A stretch of DNA of 64,000 nt. It comes from DASUPK01 sp963833375 (GTDB lineage: Bacteria > Actinomycetota > Thermoleophilia > Solirubrobacterales > 70-9). The notes beneath the pieces were generated by a model. The model was not told the DNA's origin. It saw nothing but the letters and a program-made list of their open reading frames with translations, and ran no database searches. Numbering within the stretch: position 1 is the first letter of the stretch; each line of letters begins with the position of its first letter. The position numbers and the translations under genes were made by a program. Of the stretch, positions 1-9,081 are shown piece by piece. The stretch spans positions 372,001 through 436,000 of the forward strand of contig CAWHXR010000010.1 in the NCBI GenBank assembly GCA_963833375.1. The letters are read 5' to 3'.

Positions 1-2354
1 CCGAGCTGCACCCCGACGCGGGTCGCCTCTCCGCCGTCCGGGCCCTCCGCGCCGGGAGCGACCCTGAGCGGGATCCAGCCCAGCTGCAGGGTCCTGCCGA
101 GATCGGCGACCGCGACCACCCCGAACTCGAGCCCCTTCGCGGCGTGCACGGTCATCACCCGCACCCCTGAGTGCCCCTCGGCCCTCGTCGCCGCCTCCGC
201 CTCGCGGTCGCGCTGCGCGGCCCGGACGTCGAGGTAGTCGAGGAAGGCGGCCAGGTCCGGGCCCTCGTGCGACTCGAACTCCCGCGCGAGCCGCATCAGC
301 TTGCGGGCGTTCGACCAGCGCTCCGGGCCGTGGTCCCTCATCAGCGTCGCGAGGTCGTAGCCGAATGAGGTCGCGGCGCGGTCGACCAGAGCCTCGAGCC
401 CGCCCTCGGTCCCCACCCGCCTGAGCTCGCCGAGCACGGTCGCGAACCCGCGAAGCCTTGAGAGCTCCTCGGAGGGGATCAGGGCCGCCATCTCGGCATT
501 CCCCTCGCTGGGCTCGCCGCGCTCCACCAGATCGCGTACGAGGGGCCAGAGGTGGCGGAGGCGCTCCCGCCCGTTCTCGCCGGGGACCGTCGCGGACCGG
601 CGGAGCAGCCAGAGGGTGTCGGGCAAGAGGCCACAGGCCGGAGAGGCCAGCGCCCCGAAGAGCGCCTCGTCGTCGAGCGGGTTGGCGACCACCGCGAGCA
701 GCGAGCGCAGGTCCTCGATCTGCTGCTGGGACCAGAAGCCGCGGCCGCCGACCACGTATGGGTCGAGTCCCGCGTCGTCGAGCGCCGTCTCGAAGGCGGC
801 GACGTGGGTGAACGCTCGCATCAGCACGACGATCTCGGCGGGGTCCTCGCCGGCGTCGACCAGCTCGCGGAGGCGCGCCGCCAGGCGGCGCGCCTCCGCC
901 ACCTTGGAGCCCGAGCTCGGGTCATCGTCCAGCCGCGGCAGCGCCGTCTCCTCGGCCTCCCATGCCCTCCTGTCGTCTACGGTGAGCAGCAGCTCGGCGA
1001 TCGGGTCGCCGGTCGCGGCCTCCCTCCCCTCGACGGCCGCGGTCAGCGGCTCGAAGCCCTCGAGCAGCCCGGCGCCGATCGCGTTGGTCGTGGCCAGGAT
1101 CTCCGGGGCCGCGCGGAAGTTCCCGGTCAGCGGCAGGGCCACCCCGTTGGGCTCCTCTCCTTCCGCGAAGCGGCGGTGCTCGCGCCTGTAGACGTCGACG
1201 TCCGCGTGCCGGAAACCGTAGATCGACTGGAACTCGTCGCCGACCACGAAGAGCCTCGTCTCCGGTCCGCGCAGCTGCTCGATCAGGCCCAGCTGAAGCC
1301 CGTTGGTGTCCTGGAACTCGTCGACCATCAGATGACGGAACTGCTCGCGATAGCGCTCCCGGAGCGGATCCGACGAGCGCAGCAGCTCCACTGCCCGCAG
1401 CTGGAGGTCCTCGAAGTCGAGCGCGGAGCGCTCCGCCTTCAGCTCCTCGTACCGGGCGCCGAAGCGCGTGATCAGCTCGCTGAGCTGCTCGTACGCCGGG
1501 GCCAGGACCCGCATCGCGACGGCGGCGCGCGCCCGCTTGAGCGCCTTGGCGTAGCGCTCGCAGGCCTCGCCCTTGAACGCGTTGCCGTCCGAGACGATGG
1601 CGAGCGCGGCGAGGGCCTCGAGCAGCTCCTCGCCCGGCTCCGCCTCCGGATCGAGCTCGGCCGCGGCCGCGATCCGCTCCCTGCTCAGCTCGCCCTTCGC
1701 TCCCTTGGCCTCGGCGCACTCGAGACACGCCTCCCGGGCCGCCTCGGTCAGCTCGGAGATCGCGGCGGATGAATCCGCACGCGGCGCTTCGGGCAGGGCC
1801 GGACTCGCGTCCCCGTGGCTGCGCAGTTCGTCGTACGCGCCCCGGGTCATCTGCAGCAGCGTCCAGGGCCGGTTCGCCGCGGCCAGCTCGAGGGCCTCCG
1901 ATCCGCCCTCCTCGACCAACTGCTCGAGCGCCGTGTCGAACGCCCGGGACGCGAGCCGATCCGCCTCGGCCTCGTCGACCACCCGGAAGCGCGGGTCGAT
2001 CCCCGCGGCCGCGGGATGTGAGGCGAGCAGTCGCCGGCAGAAGCCGTGGATGGTCGAGATCCAGGCCCGGTCGCTGGCCTCCGCCGCGGCCAGGAGCTCG
2101 TCACGCTCGGTCCCCCCGGCGGACAGGGCCCGCTCGGTGAGCTCCTCGCGGACCCGCCGGCGCAGCTGGTCGGCCGCCCGCTCGGTGAAGGTGAACGCGA
2201 GGTTCCGCTCGATGCCCAGCTCGGGGTCGAGCGCCGCCGAACAGAAGCGGTCGACGAGGACCGTGGTCTTGCCGGTCCCAGCGCCGGCTCGCAGGAAGAC
2301 GTCGCGGTCCCGCTCGGTGACGGCCTCGCGCTGCTGCCCCGTCCGCTCGGTCAT
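1..2354 (-). CDS. AddA/UvrD-family ATP-dependent helicase (C-terminus beyond window)
   Basis: Superfamily 1 helicase, probably the helicase(-nuclease) subunit of an AddAB/RecBCD-type double-strand-break processing complex. About 784 residues are visible and the stop lies off the left edge, so any C-terminal nuclease domain cannot be judged. Visible motifs: Walker A GAGTGKT at residues 24-30, FTFTERAADQLRRR (motif Ia), a DEFQDT Walker B near residue 345, VVGDEFQSIYGFRH just after it, and MTVHAAKGLEF late in the visible part. The ATG at 2354 overlaps the stop of the AddB-like gene by 4 bp (ATGA), so the two are translationally coupled. Family assignment is secure; AddA versus AdnA is not resolved. 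Confidence 0.88.
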   Translation of the reverse strand, partial: MTERTGQQREAVTERDRDVFLRAGAGTGKTTVLVDRFCSAALDPELGIERNLAFTFTERAADQLRRRVREELTERALSAGGTERDELLAAAEASDRAWISTIHGFCRRLLASHPAAAGIDPRFRVVDEAEADRLASRAFDTALEQLVEEGGSEALELAAANRPWTLLQMTRGAYDELRSHGDASPALPEAPRADSSAAISELTEAAREACLECAEAKGAKGELSRERIAAAAELDPEAEPGEELLEALAALAIVSDGNAFKGEACERYAKALKRARAAVAMRVLAPAYEQLSELITRFGARYEELKAERSALDFEDLQLRAVELLRSSDPLRERYREQFRHLMVDEFQDTNGLQLGLIEQLRGPETRLFVVGDEFQSIYGFRHADVDVYRREHRRFAEGEEPNGVALPLTGNFRAAPEILATTNAIGAGLLEGFEPLTAAVEGREAATGDPIAELLLTVDDRRAWEAEETALPRLDDDPSSGSKVAEARRLAARLRELVDAGEDPAEIVVLMRAFTHVAAFETALDDAGLDPYVVGGRGFWSQQQIEDLRSLLAVVANPLDDEALFGALASPACGLLPDTLWLLRRSATVPGENGRERLRHLWPLVRDLVERGEPSEGNAEMAALIPSEELSRLRGFATVLGELRRVGTEGGLEALVDRAATSFGYDLATLMRDHGPERWSNARKLMRLAREFESHEGPDLAAFLDYLDVRAAQRDREAEAATRAEGHSGVRVMTVHAAKGLEFGVVAVADLGRTLQLGWIPLRVAPGAEGPDGGEATRVGVQL

Positions 2355-5300
2355 TCCTCGACCTCGTCGTCCGAGACCGGCTCGTCCTCGGAGACACCGC
2401 GCTCGCGCCGGCAGATCGGCTGGAAGTGGCAGTAGCCCGGACATGCGCCCGTGATCGGGCGGCGGCCGATGTCGCCCGCCTGGATGGCGCTGATGATCTC
2501 CTCCCCCTTCGCCCCGGCTTCATCGAGGACGGCGTCGAAGGACTCGTCGTCGAGGTGGTCCCCGGGCCTCGGGTCGAGCCCGGAGAGCTCCTCCCTGAGC
2601 GACTTCCGGAGCAGGCCCTTCGGCTTCCGGTCCGCCTCGTTGCGTGCACCCAGGGGCCGGTAGAGGCCGCCCGCCAGGTCGAGTCCCCAGAGCTCCCTGG
2701 CGGCGAGCAGGTAGAGCTGCAGCTGGAGCTTGCCCTTCTCCAGCATCCGCTTGCCGCCCTCGACCTTGGCGCCCGACTTGTAGTCCTGCACCAGCGCCTG
2801 GCCCTCCGGTCCGAGGTCGACCCGGTCGATCTGGCCGTGCACGCCGCCGCTGCCGAGCGGCAGGGCCCCCATCTCCGAATCGTCGAATCCGAACCTCGCC
2901 TCGGCAAACTCCGGGGCCGGGCGGAACGGGGTGGGAGTGCGCGCCTCGTCCGCGAGGAAGGCGAGCACGAGCCCCTCGACCCGGCGCAGGGCGGCCGCGG
3001 TGTCCGCGCGCTCGCGGGGGAGCTTGCCTGGGCCAAGCTCGCTGACGAGCTCGCTGGCCCGGTTGAGCCAGACCGGCAGCGTCTGCGGGGTGGGCCGGCC
3101 CTCTGGGGCCGGCGGCTCCCCGTAGAGCCCCTCCAGGACCTGGTGGGCGATCTGACCAGAGGTCAGGGGCTCGTCCTCGGGACCGATCCGCTGCGGCCTC
3201 AGCTCGTGGTCCACGAACCAGCGATAGGGGCACTCGGCGTATTCCTCGAGGGTGGATGGGCCGAAGAGCTCTTGCGAACGCATCCGCTCGAGCACGGGCT
3301 GGAGGCTGAGCGGGCCCGGGCGGAGCCGCTCGATGCTCGTTCTCAGCCGCGCTGTGTCCAGGCGGGCGCCGGTCCGGGCGCGGATGCCTTCGTCGACTCC
3401 GGGGGCGCCGCCTTCGGTGGCGGCCTCGGCGCGCGCCAGCTCGTCCTCGCTGGGCGCGGATCCCGGAGTGAAGACCGAGTCGGCCAGCCCCCTGCCACCC
3501 GCTTCGGCGACGAGCGCCTCGTCGCGCTCCTCCGTCCCGCGCGGGAGGGGAGGGGCGAGCAGCTCGCGCGCCTCGTCCACGAAGGGAGACCGCGCCGTGG
3601 CGCCGCCCTCGTCGTCGGCGCTTCGCCAGGAGAGCCAGAGCCTCTCCTTCGGCCGCGAGAGGCAGACGGAGAACAGATAGCGATCCTCGATCTCGGCCTG
3701 CTTGCGGGGCGGGAGGGCGAGCGCGGCGCGCGCGTCGTCGGAGAGCAGCGGGCCACCGGTGTCGCGGCGCGGGAAGTCCCCGTCCTGCATCGAGCAGGCG
3801 AAGAGGTGCGCGACCCGCCGCGCCCGGGCCCGATACGGGCTGATCACCCGCACGCGCCCCTCGGTCGGGCCTTTCCACATCGGGACCTCGAGCCCGCTGA
3901 TCGCGTCGATCACGTCCGCCGGTGAGGCGGGCAGATCGAGGTCGGCGAGCTCTCCCAGCGCTCGCTCGATCTCGGCGCCGGCGCGCAGCTCCAGGGCCCG
4001 CTCGGACGCTGCCACGACCCCCTCGCCGCGGATCGTCGCCTCGGCGATCCAGCGCGCCTGCCGGCCCGCCTCGCGCAGGAGCGCCGAGCCCGAGCCTGCC
4101 GAGCGGAGCTTCTCGACGCCGGGCAGCCGGCGACTGCCGTTCTCGCCGCCCTCGGCCCAGGAGGAGAGCGCCTCGTCAGCGGTGCGGAGGCGACCGCGGA
4201 GGAGCCTGCGCTGGAACCAATCGACGCTCGAGGGCGAGGCCATTCCGGGGGTCCGCAGGTAGGCGAGCAGATCGGCGGCCCGACGGCGGCCGACCGCGGC
4301 CTCCAGCAGGGCGATCAGGCCCGCGCCGGTGACGGTGCGGGTGGCGGCGAGGTCCGCCTGCACCGCCACCGGGATTCGGAATCGCGACAGCACCCGGCCG
4401 TAGAGGGGGCCCGCCGACCCGGGATCGCGGAGGACGATCGCGATCTCGCCGGGCCTCACCCCGTCGTGGAGGAGCCGGGCGACCTCGCCGCCCACGGCCT
4501 CGGCCTCGGCAAGCTCGCCAGCCGAGGCGAGCAGAGCCAGTCCGCCGTCGTTGTCGATGGGCTGCTGCTCGGCGGCGAGCTCGCCGAACCGGCGCTCGAG
4601 CTCGAACAGCGTGGAGCTCTTGGTGAAGCGCGGGACGGACGCCAGACGCTCGATCGCCACCCCCTCGACGTCCCTGAGCTCGGCGAAGAGGGCGCCCCGG
4701 GCGCCGGTCAGGGCCTCGCGGTCCTCCCAGGGCAGCGCCACCGTCACCGGGCAGCTTCGCTCGAGCTCGAAGACGAGCTCGAGCTGCTCCCGGGTCAGGT
4801 CGTCGAATCCGTAGAGGAAGACGGGCCGGGCGCCCCAGGCATCGGGCCGGGACCGCAGGGCGGAGGTCGCCGCCGCTGCCAGCGTGTGCTCGTCGTGGCG
4901 GCCGACCTCGTCGCGGACCTCCGCGAAGGCGGCGTAGAGGCGCGCGATCTCCCGCTCGTACTCGCCGGCCTCCGCCGCGCGCTCGGCGAGGGCGGCCGGG
5001 TCGATCAGAGCGGCCTGCAGCTCCGAGATCAGGTCCTCGAGCGCAGCCGGGAACCCCGGTTGCCTGGAGGAGGCCGCCAGCAGCCTGAGCTTGGCCCGGG
5101 AGACCGCTTCGCGCGCCAGCCTGCGCCGCTGGATCCTGCTCAGCGCCGGGCCGCCGGGCGCGTCCGTCGCCCGGGCGACCAGGGAGAAGAGCTCCTTGAA
5201 GGTCCCGACGCTCGCGCCGATCACCGCCGCGCCCTCCTGGGTGAGCTCCTCCTCGAAGCGCTCGACGTCGTCCACGGTGGGGGCGACCAGGACGGGGTCG

Positions 5301-5383
5301 CGCGGGACGGCCGCTCGGAAGCCGTCGAGGATCGCCCCCGTGCGACCGGAGTTCGGCGGCCCGATGATCAGCTTGAGCGGCAT
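2351..5383 (-). CDS. AddB-like helicase/PD-(D/E)XK nuclease subunit with Fe-S cluster
   Basis: About 1010 residues, partner of the downstream AddA-like helicase. The N-terminus has a Walker A variant GPPNSGRTGA at about residues 8-17, a fold typical of inactivated-helicase AddB subunits. The C-terminal nuclease domain shows EYAECPYRWF (first cluster cysteine), the catalytic QDYKSG motif, and CPGYCHFQPIC, matching the four-cysteine 4Fe-4S staple of AddB/Cas4-type nucleases. Start chosen at the ATG before PLKLIIGPP because the P-loop normally sits at the extreme N-terminus; an in-frame start 69 bases upstream gives a non-conserved extension through a repeat. Role: double-strand DNA end resection and recombination. 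Confidence 0.85.
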   Translation of the reverse strand: MPLKLIIGPPNSGRTGAILDGFRAAVPRDPVLVAPTVDDVERFEEELTQEGAAVIGASVGTFKELFSLVARATDAPGGPALSRIQRRRLAREAVSRAKLRLLAASSRQPGFPAALEDLISELQAALIDPAALAERAAEAGEYEREIARLYAAFAEVRDEVGRHDEHTLAAAATSALRSRPDAWGARPVFLYGFDDLTREQLELVFELERSCPVTVALPWEDREALTGARGALFAELRDVEGVAIERLASVPRFTKSSTLFELERRFGELAAEQQPIDNDGGLALLASAGELAEAEAVGGEVARLLHDGVRPGEIAIVLRDPGSAGPLYGRVLSRFRIPVAVQADLAATRTVTGAGLIALLEAAVGRRRAADLLAYLRTPGMASPSSVDWFQRRLLRGRLRTADEALSSWAEGGENGSRRLPGVEKLRSAGSGSALLREAGRQARWIAEATIRGEGVVAASERALELRAGAEIERALGELADLDLPASPADVIDAISGLEVPMWKGPTEGRVRVISPYRARARRVAHLFACSMQDGDFPRRDTGGPLLSDDARAALALPPRKQAEIEDRYLFSVCLSRPKERLWLSWRSADDEGGATARSPFVDEARELLAPPLPRGTEERDEALVAEAGGRGLADSVFTPGSAPSEDELARAEAATEGGAPGVDEGIRARTGARLDTARLRTSIERLRPGPLSLQPVLERMRSQELFGPSTLEEYAECPYRWFVDHELRPQRIGPEDEPLTSGQIAHQVLEGLYGEPPAPEGRPTPQTLPVWLNRASELVSELGPGKLPRERADTAAALRRVEGLVLAFLADEARTPTPFRPAPEFAEARFGFDDSEMGALPLGSGGVHGQIDRVDLGPEGQALVQDYKSGAKVEGGKRMLEKGKLQLQLYLLAARELWGLDLAGGLYRPLGARNEADRKPKGLLRKSLREELSGLDPRPGDHLDDESFDAVLDEAGAKGEEIISAIQAGDIGRRPITGACPGYCHFQPICRRERGVSEDEPVSDDEVEE

Positions 5384-5390
5384 GATTGAT

Positions 5391-5418
5391 CGGGTTGCTC
5401 CTATCGAGCACCCTCGCG
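5391..5418. repeat. Dispersed GGGTTGCTC/GAGCACCC hairpin repeat, copy 1
   Basis: CGGGTTGCTCCTATCGAGCA followed by CCCTCGCG. The arms GGGT(T)GCTC and GAGCACCC pair with one bulged base. It lies 7 bases upstream of the AddB-like start. Near-identical copies occur at 51073-51100 and 51196-51223. Confidence 0.6.
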
Positions 5419-5620
5419 TCTCAGCATAGGCCCGGCCGCGGCGCGGATCCAAGGGCTCGGAGGGCCCGCAAACGCCCCGCCGTCCCGGACGCGAAGCGGA
5501 GGAGATGGCGTGATTCTGCGCATAACGCGCGGAAACTCGGTGCCGGTTTTGCCGTCGGGGGGCGACTCTATCTTGGCCTCAGATCAGAGATTCAGAGCGA
5601 GCACAGGAGCCCCGACCGAC

Positions 5621-6076
5621 ATGACACTCTGCTTCATAGACCCAGCCGACGCCATCAGGGCGATCGCCGACTCGGTCGGCCGGGAGGCCCGCCGCCAGCT
5701 CCTCGGCGAGGCGGTCAGGGCCTGGGTCGACGAGATCCCGGACGAGGAGCTTCAGGAGCACTACGCGAAGGCGATCTCGGAACTCGACGAGCACGACATC
5801 TCGATGCTCGCCGCCTGGCACGGCTCGATGGAGGTCGGCCAGCCGGTGCCCAACCGCGACTTCCTGATGGGAGCGTTCGAGTCGCTCGGCGACAACCGCC
5901 GCGAGGCGCTCAAGCTCGCCGCCGGCTTCCGGGGCGAGGAGGCCTTCGAGGAGGGGATCTCCGAGGAGCGGGCCCTCGAGCTGGTCCTGGAGTGGCTCTC
6001 GCCGCCCCGCCTGATGGAGCTCTGCCGCGAGGCGATGGAGCTCTACATGTGGGACCGCGGCGGCTCGGACAACTGA
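5621..6076 (+). CDS. Conserved hypothetical acidic alpha-helical protein
   Basis: 151 residues, strongly acidic and predicted mostly helical, with no signal peptide or membrane segment. I do not recognise the family. The ATG at 5621 is chosen because AGGAG stands 11 bases upstream and the in-frame extension to 5510 reads through AT-richer, promoter-like sequence. It is monocistronic, convergent with the HAD hydrolase gene (4 bp between stops), and divergent from the AddAB pair. Confidence 0.65.
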   Translation: MTLCFIDPADAIRAIADSVGREARRQLLGEAVRAWVDEIPDEELQEHYAKAISELDEHDISMLAAWHGSMEVGQPVPNRDFLMGAFESLGDNRREALKLAAGFRGEEAFEEGISEERALELVLEWLSPPRLMELCREAMELYMWDRGGSDN

Positions 6077-6080
6077 GCCG

Positions 6081-6725
6081 CTAGAGACCGAGCGCCTCGC
6101 GGATCTCCGGGATCGCCTGGTCGTTGTGCACGTAGTGGATCGCTGACATGCCGAGCTCTCGCGCGGCCCGGCAGTTGACGTCCGTGTCGTCGATGAAGAG
6201 GCACTCCTCCGCCGGCACGCCGCCCAGGCGCTCCAGCGTCAGGTCGTAGATCTCGCGGTCCGGCTTGCGGCAGCCGACGAATCCGGAGTCGACCACGATC
6301 TCGAAGATCTCGTCGACCGGGAGCATCGAGCGCCACAGCGGCTCCCACTCGCGCACGTTGTTGGTCAGCAGCCCCATCCGGTGGTCGCGGTCCCTCGCCT
6401 CGCGCATCAGGTCGATCATGGGCTCGTTGGGGTGAAGGGCCTCGAAGTAGATCTCGCGGAAGCGGTGGAGCTCCGGCCGGTGCCCGAGCGCCGGCTCGAG
6501 GGCATCACCGAGCATCTGCAGGAATGCCTCCTCGGTGAGTCGTCCCGTCTCGAGCTCGTAGAGGGGATGGGCGCCCTCCTCGCTCTCGATCTGCCGCATC
6601 GCCCTGCCGAGCTCCTCGAACGGGATGCCGGTCTGGTTCTGGACCGCGGCGAAGGACTGCACCAGCGGCGTGGTGAGCACGCCGCCGAAGTCGGAGATCA
6701 CCGTCGTGATCCGCGGCCCGCTCAT
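6081..6725 (-). CDS. HAD-like hydrolase, YihX-type (subclass IA)
   Basis: 214 residues. HAD motif I is DFGGVL near residue 12 (nucleophile Asp present; the second acid of the classic DxD is Gly), motif II LLTNN, motif III lysine in CRKPDREIYD, and motif IV FIDDTDVN. The helical cap sits between motifs I and II as in subclass IA. Probable small-molecule phosphatase; replacement of the general acid by Gly is common in YihX-like members, so the substrate and even the reaction are uncertain. Its start overlaps the stop of the upstream hypothetical gene (ATGA). Confidence 0.85.
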   Translation of the reverse strand: MSGPRITTVISDFGGVLTTPLVQSFAAVQNQTGIPFEELGRAMRQIESEEGAHPLYELETGRLTEEAFLQMLGDALEPALGHRPELHRFREIYFEALHPNEPMIDLMREARDRDHRMGLLTNNVREWEPLWRSMLPVDEIFEIVVDSGFVGCRKPDREIYDLTLERLGGVPAEECLFIDDTDVNCRAARELGMSAIHYVHNDQAIPEIREALGL

Positions 6726-7438
6726 GCTCTCCAGAGAAGATAAGTGCCGAGACCCTCGGCGCCGTCGGTGTGGCAGCGGAACAGCCCGGCCCAGGTTCCG
6801 CCCATCCTCACTCCGCCGAGCAGGGATCCGGCCACGCGAACGGCGCCGGCACGGCTGGCCTGGTCCGCGTCCCGCGGCCAGAGCTCGAGCCCGATCCGAG
6901 TGGGATCGCCCCCGGCCGCGTACTGCGTTGAGATCAGCGATTCCTCGAAGGGCGTCGCCTGCTCGGCGTCGATCCGCCAGCCCAGGGTGGTCTCATCGCC
7001 GTGGCCCTCGACACCCGGCTCGCCCTTCGCGGTGCCGACCAGCAGGGTGTCGTCGCCACCGTCGACCGTCAGCTGCCGGAAGACCGCGGCGCCCTCGAGT
7101 GGGTCGCCGCTCCAGCGGGCGATCTCGCCGGAGCAGCGGAAGGTCTGGTTGCCGCCCACCGAGCGCACCTCGGCGGAACAGGGAGTGACCGTGGGGCCGT
7201 CCGCCAGCGCGAGCTCTGCGGAGCGGGGGATCAGCGTGGCCTCGACGGTGTCATCGCCCGCGCTGATCGCGAGCGTCGCCGCGTCACCGCCCTCCTCGAT
7301 CGCGAAGGTGGCGGGGCGCGCCTGACCGCGGCCGAGGAGCAGCGCGCCCGGCTCGCCGATCTCCCAGGCAAGCCCGCCGAGTCCGGCCGCTACGTCGCCG
7401 AACCCACAGACCGTCCCACCCCGCCCGGCTTCGTTCAT
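6722..7438 (-). CDS. Hypothetical protein coupled to the HAD hydrolase
   Basis: 238 residues, rich in Gly and beta-prone segments, with paired cysteines and no clear signal peptide or membrane helix. No family recognised. It overlaps the HAD gene by 4 bp at its 3' end and the FxsA-like gene by 4 bp at its 5' end, so the three form one minus-strand operon (fxsA-like, this gene, HAD). Confidence 0.7.
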   Translation of the reverse strand: MNEAGRGGTVCGFGDVAAGLGGLAWEIGEPGALLLGRGQARPATFAIEEGGDAATLAISAGDDTVEATLIPRSAELALADGPTVTPCSAEVRSVGGNQTFRCSGEIARWSGDPLEGAAVFRQLTVDGGDDTLLVGTAKGEPGVEGHGDETTLGWRIDAEQATPFEESLISTQYAAGGDPTRIGLELWPRDADQASRAGAVRVAGSLLGGVRMGGTWAGLFRCHTDGAEGLGTYLLWRA

Positions 7439-8064
7439 CCGCCGAAGGGCTCGCGGCCGGGCGGCAGCTCGTCCTCGTCTTGGATCTCATGGCCGGTCCC
7501 CTCGATGTCATCGGGGCGCGGGCCGCCGCGGGGTGGGCCCGCCGGGTCCTCCCAGCTGAACCCCTCCTCCGGCGCGGGCCCGCTCGCGGGGCCGGTCCCA
7601 GGCGCGGGTCGCGGACCGGCGGGCGGCGGGCCACCGGGCACCGGACGGCGGCGGGGCGGCCTCTGCCCGCGGCCGAAGGCCCACATCGTCGCACCGCCCC
7701 CCAGCGCCAGCCGTCGCCGGACGGTGCGCGACGCGAACGCGCGCACGGCCGCCCTGGTCGGCGGGATCAACAGGATCAGCCCGAGGATGTCCGTGAGGAA
7801 TCCCGGAGTGAGCAGCAGAGCACCGCCGAAGATCACCAGGACCCCGTCGAAGACCTCCTTGTGTGGAAGGCGGTTCTCGGCGATCGCCCGGTTGAAGCGA
7901 ATCCAGGCCGCGCGGCCCTGGTGGCGCAGCAGCATCGAGCCGAGTAGCGCGTCGAGCAGCAGCAGCACGAGGGTGGGAACCACGCCGATCGCTCCGCCCA
8001 CCTGGATGATCACGTAGAGCTCCGCGATCGGAACGAGGATGAAGATCAGGACGAGCCAGAACAC
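7435..8064 (-). CDS. FxsA family membrane protein
   Basis: 209 residues. The first ~110 hold the FxsA core: an N-terminal hydrophobic helix (FWLVLIFILVPIAELYVII), a central helix ending in DALLGSMLLRHQG, and the typical GALLLTPGFLTDILGLILL segment. The remaining ~90 residues are Pro/Gly/Arg-rich and low complexity. FxsA in E. coli relieves exclusion of phage T7 by the F plasmid; its normal role is unclear. First gene of the three-gene minus-strand operon. Confidence 0.85.
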   Translation of the reverse strand: MFWLVLIFILVPIAELYVIIQVGGAIGVVPTLVLLLLDALLGSMLLRHQGRAAWIRFNRAIAENRLPHKEVFDGVLVIFGGALLLTPGFLTDILGLILLIPPTRAAVRAFASRTVRRRLALGGGATMWAFGRGQRPPRRRPVPGGPPPAGPRPAPGTGPASGPAPEEGFSWEDPAGPPRGGPRPDDIEGTGHEIQDEDELPPGREPFGG

Positions 8065-8164
8065 GGCCCCGGAAGGCTACTCACGAAGCCGATTCGGCAG
8101 GCTCGGGGACCGACCCCCGTATCCTTGTTTGAGATGGACCCCCCCGAACAGGCACAACGCTGAG

Positions 8165-8473
8165 ATGGCGACAGAGACCACAACCGAAGAGGACATCTAC
8201 GAGGCGCTCGAGGAGGTCATCGACCCCGAGCTCGGTCTCGACTTCGTCAGCCTCGGCCTCGTCTATGACGTCGAGATAGAGGACGGAGAGGCCTACATCA
8301 CCTTCACGCTGACGACCCCGGCGTGCCCGATCGGGCCGCAGGTCTCGGAGCAGATGCGCGAGTTCGTCGGCCAGCTCCAGGGGATCGAGAAGGTCCACCC
8401 GAAGATGGTCTTCGACCCGCCGTGGTCGCCGGAGATGATGTCCGAGGACGCGAAGTTCGCGCTCGGGTACTAG
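8165..8473 (+). CDS. MIP18/SufT-like Fe-S cluster assembly factor (DUF59)
   Basis: 102 residues, one MIP18/DUF59 domain: DIYEALEEVIDPELGLDFVSLGLVY and the TTPACPIG loop with the conserved cysteine of SufT/PaaD-type proteins. Start set at the ATG of MATETTTEED because the family begins directly before the EEV.DPE helix; the open frame upstream is not conserved. Likely helps mature Fe-S proteins. It lies far from sufBD (59-62 kb). Its last 14 codons are duplicated as a relic at 22382-22426. Confidence 0.85.
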   Translation: MATETTTEEDIYEALEEVIDPELGLDFVSLGLVYDVEIEDGEAYITFTLTTPACPIGPQVSEQMREFVGQLQGIEKVHPKMVFDPPWSPEMMSEDAKFALGY

Positions 8474-8536
8474 CCTGCAAACGGGCCGCTTCTTCGAGAA
8501 CCGAGTCCCGGATAGGTCCCGAAACGGGGGCTCCTC

Positions 8537-8955
8537 GTGCCCACGAAGACTGCTGCTTCCATGGTTCCGTTGCCCGCCCCCGGAGGGTCCGGGCAGCCCA
8601 CGGGATGGACCTATTTCGCCGGGTGCGTCCTGTTCATCGTCGGATCGCTGGATGCGCTCTGGGGGCTGGCGGCGATCCTCAACAACGACGTGGTCGTCGT
8701 CGGCGGTCACGGGGCAATCTGGCTCGACATCACGGCCTGGGGCTGGGTCCACCTGATCCTCGGATCGGTGATGGCGCTCGCCGGGCTCGGCCTCTTCGCC
8801 GGCAGCGCCGTGCACGCTGGGCGGCGGTCTTCTTCGTAATGATCAACGCCGTCGCGCAGATCGTCTGGTTCCCCGCCGCTCCGCTGTGGGCCTTCCTGAT
8901 CATCATCCTCGACGTGACGATCATCTACCAGCTGACCGCGCGCTGGGAGGCCTGA
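8537..8955 (+). pseudogene. DUF7144-like four-helix membrane protein, frameshifted
   Basis: Frame 2 from the GTG at 8537 encodes the N-terminal part (GWTYFAGCVLFIVGSLDALWG and a second helix ending GLGLFAG). The C-terminal two helices (VFFVMINAVAQIVWFP and WAFLIIILDVTIIYQL) continue in frame 1, ending at 8955. Together they give the normal ~139-residue layout of this actinobacterial family. The break is near 8805-8820 and fits loss of one base. Either a real inactivating mutation or a sequence error; followed by a strong terminator, so the transcription unit looks intact. Confidence 0.7.
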
Positions 8956-8963
8956 TTCGGCTC

Positions 8964-8992
8964 GGGGCGGCCGTCACATGGACGGCCGCCCC
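8964..8992 (+). terminator. Strong intrinsic-type hairpin
   Basis: Perfect 12-bp stem GGGGCGGCCGTC / GACGGCCGCCCC around the 5-base loop ACATG, 8 bases after the frameshifted membrane-protein gene. No U-tract follows, as is common in high-GC actinobacteria. Confidence 0.7.
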
Positions 8993-9018
8993 AAGTGCGA
9001 AGGAGCTTTACCTGGCGA

Positions 9019-9038
9019 GAGATACTGCGCGGGCGATG
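9019..9038 (+). repeat. SnoaL-gene leader relic (copy 1 of the leader motif)
   Basis: GAGATACTGCGCGGGCGATG, identical to the 20 bases ending in the start codon of the SnoaL-like gene at 12502 and 18/20 identical to that at 19807, but here not followed by a SnoaL sequence. The matching SnoaL 3' tail reappears at 9531-9557. Confidence 0.6.
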
Positions 9039-9081
9039 GCCGGGGTAGACTGTCGCCATCCGGACCGGCGGGAGGAGAGAG

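Noticed and set aside
552..4332. Long plus-strand open frames opposite the AddAB genes
   Set aside because: Shadow frames of high-GC coding DNA; the minus strand carries the helicase and nuclease motifs.
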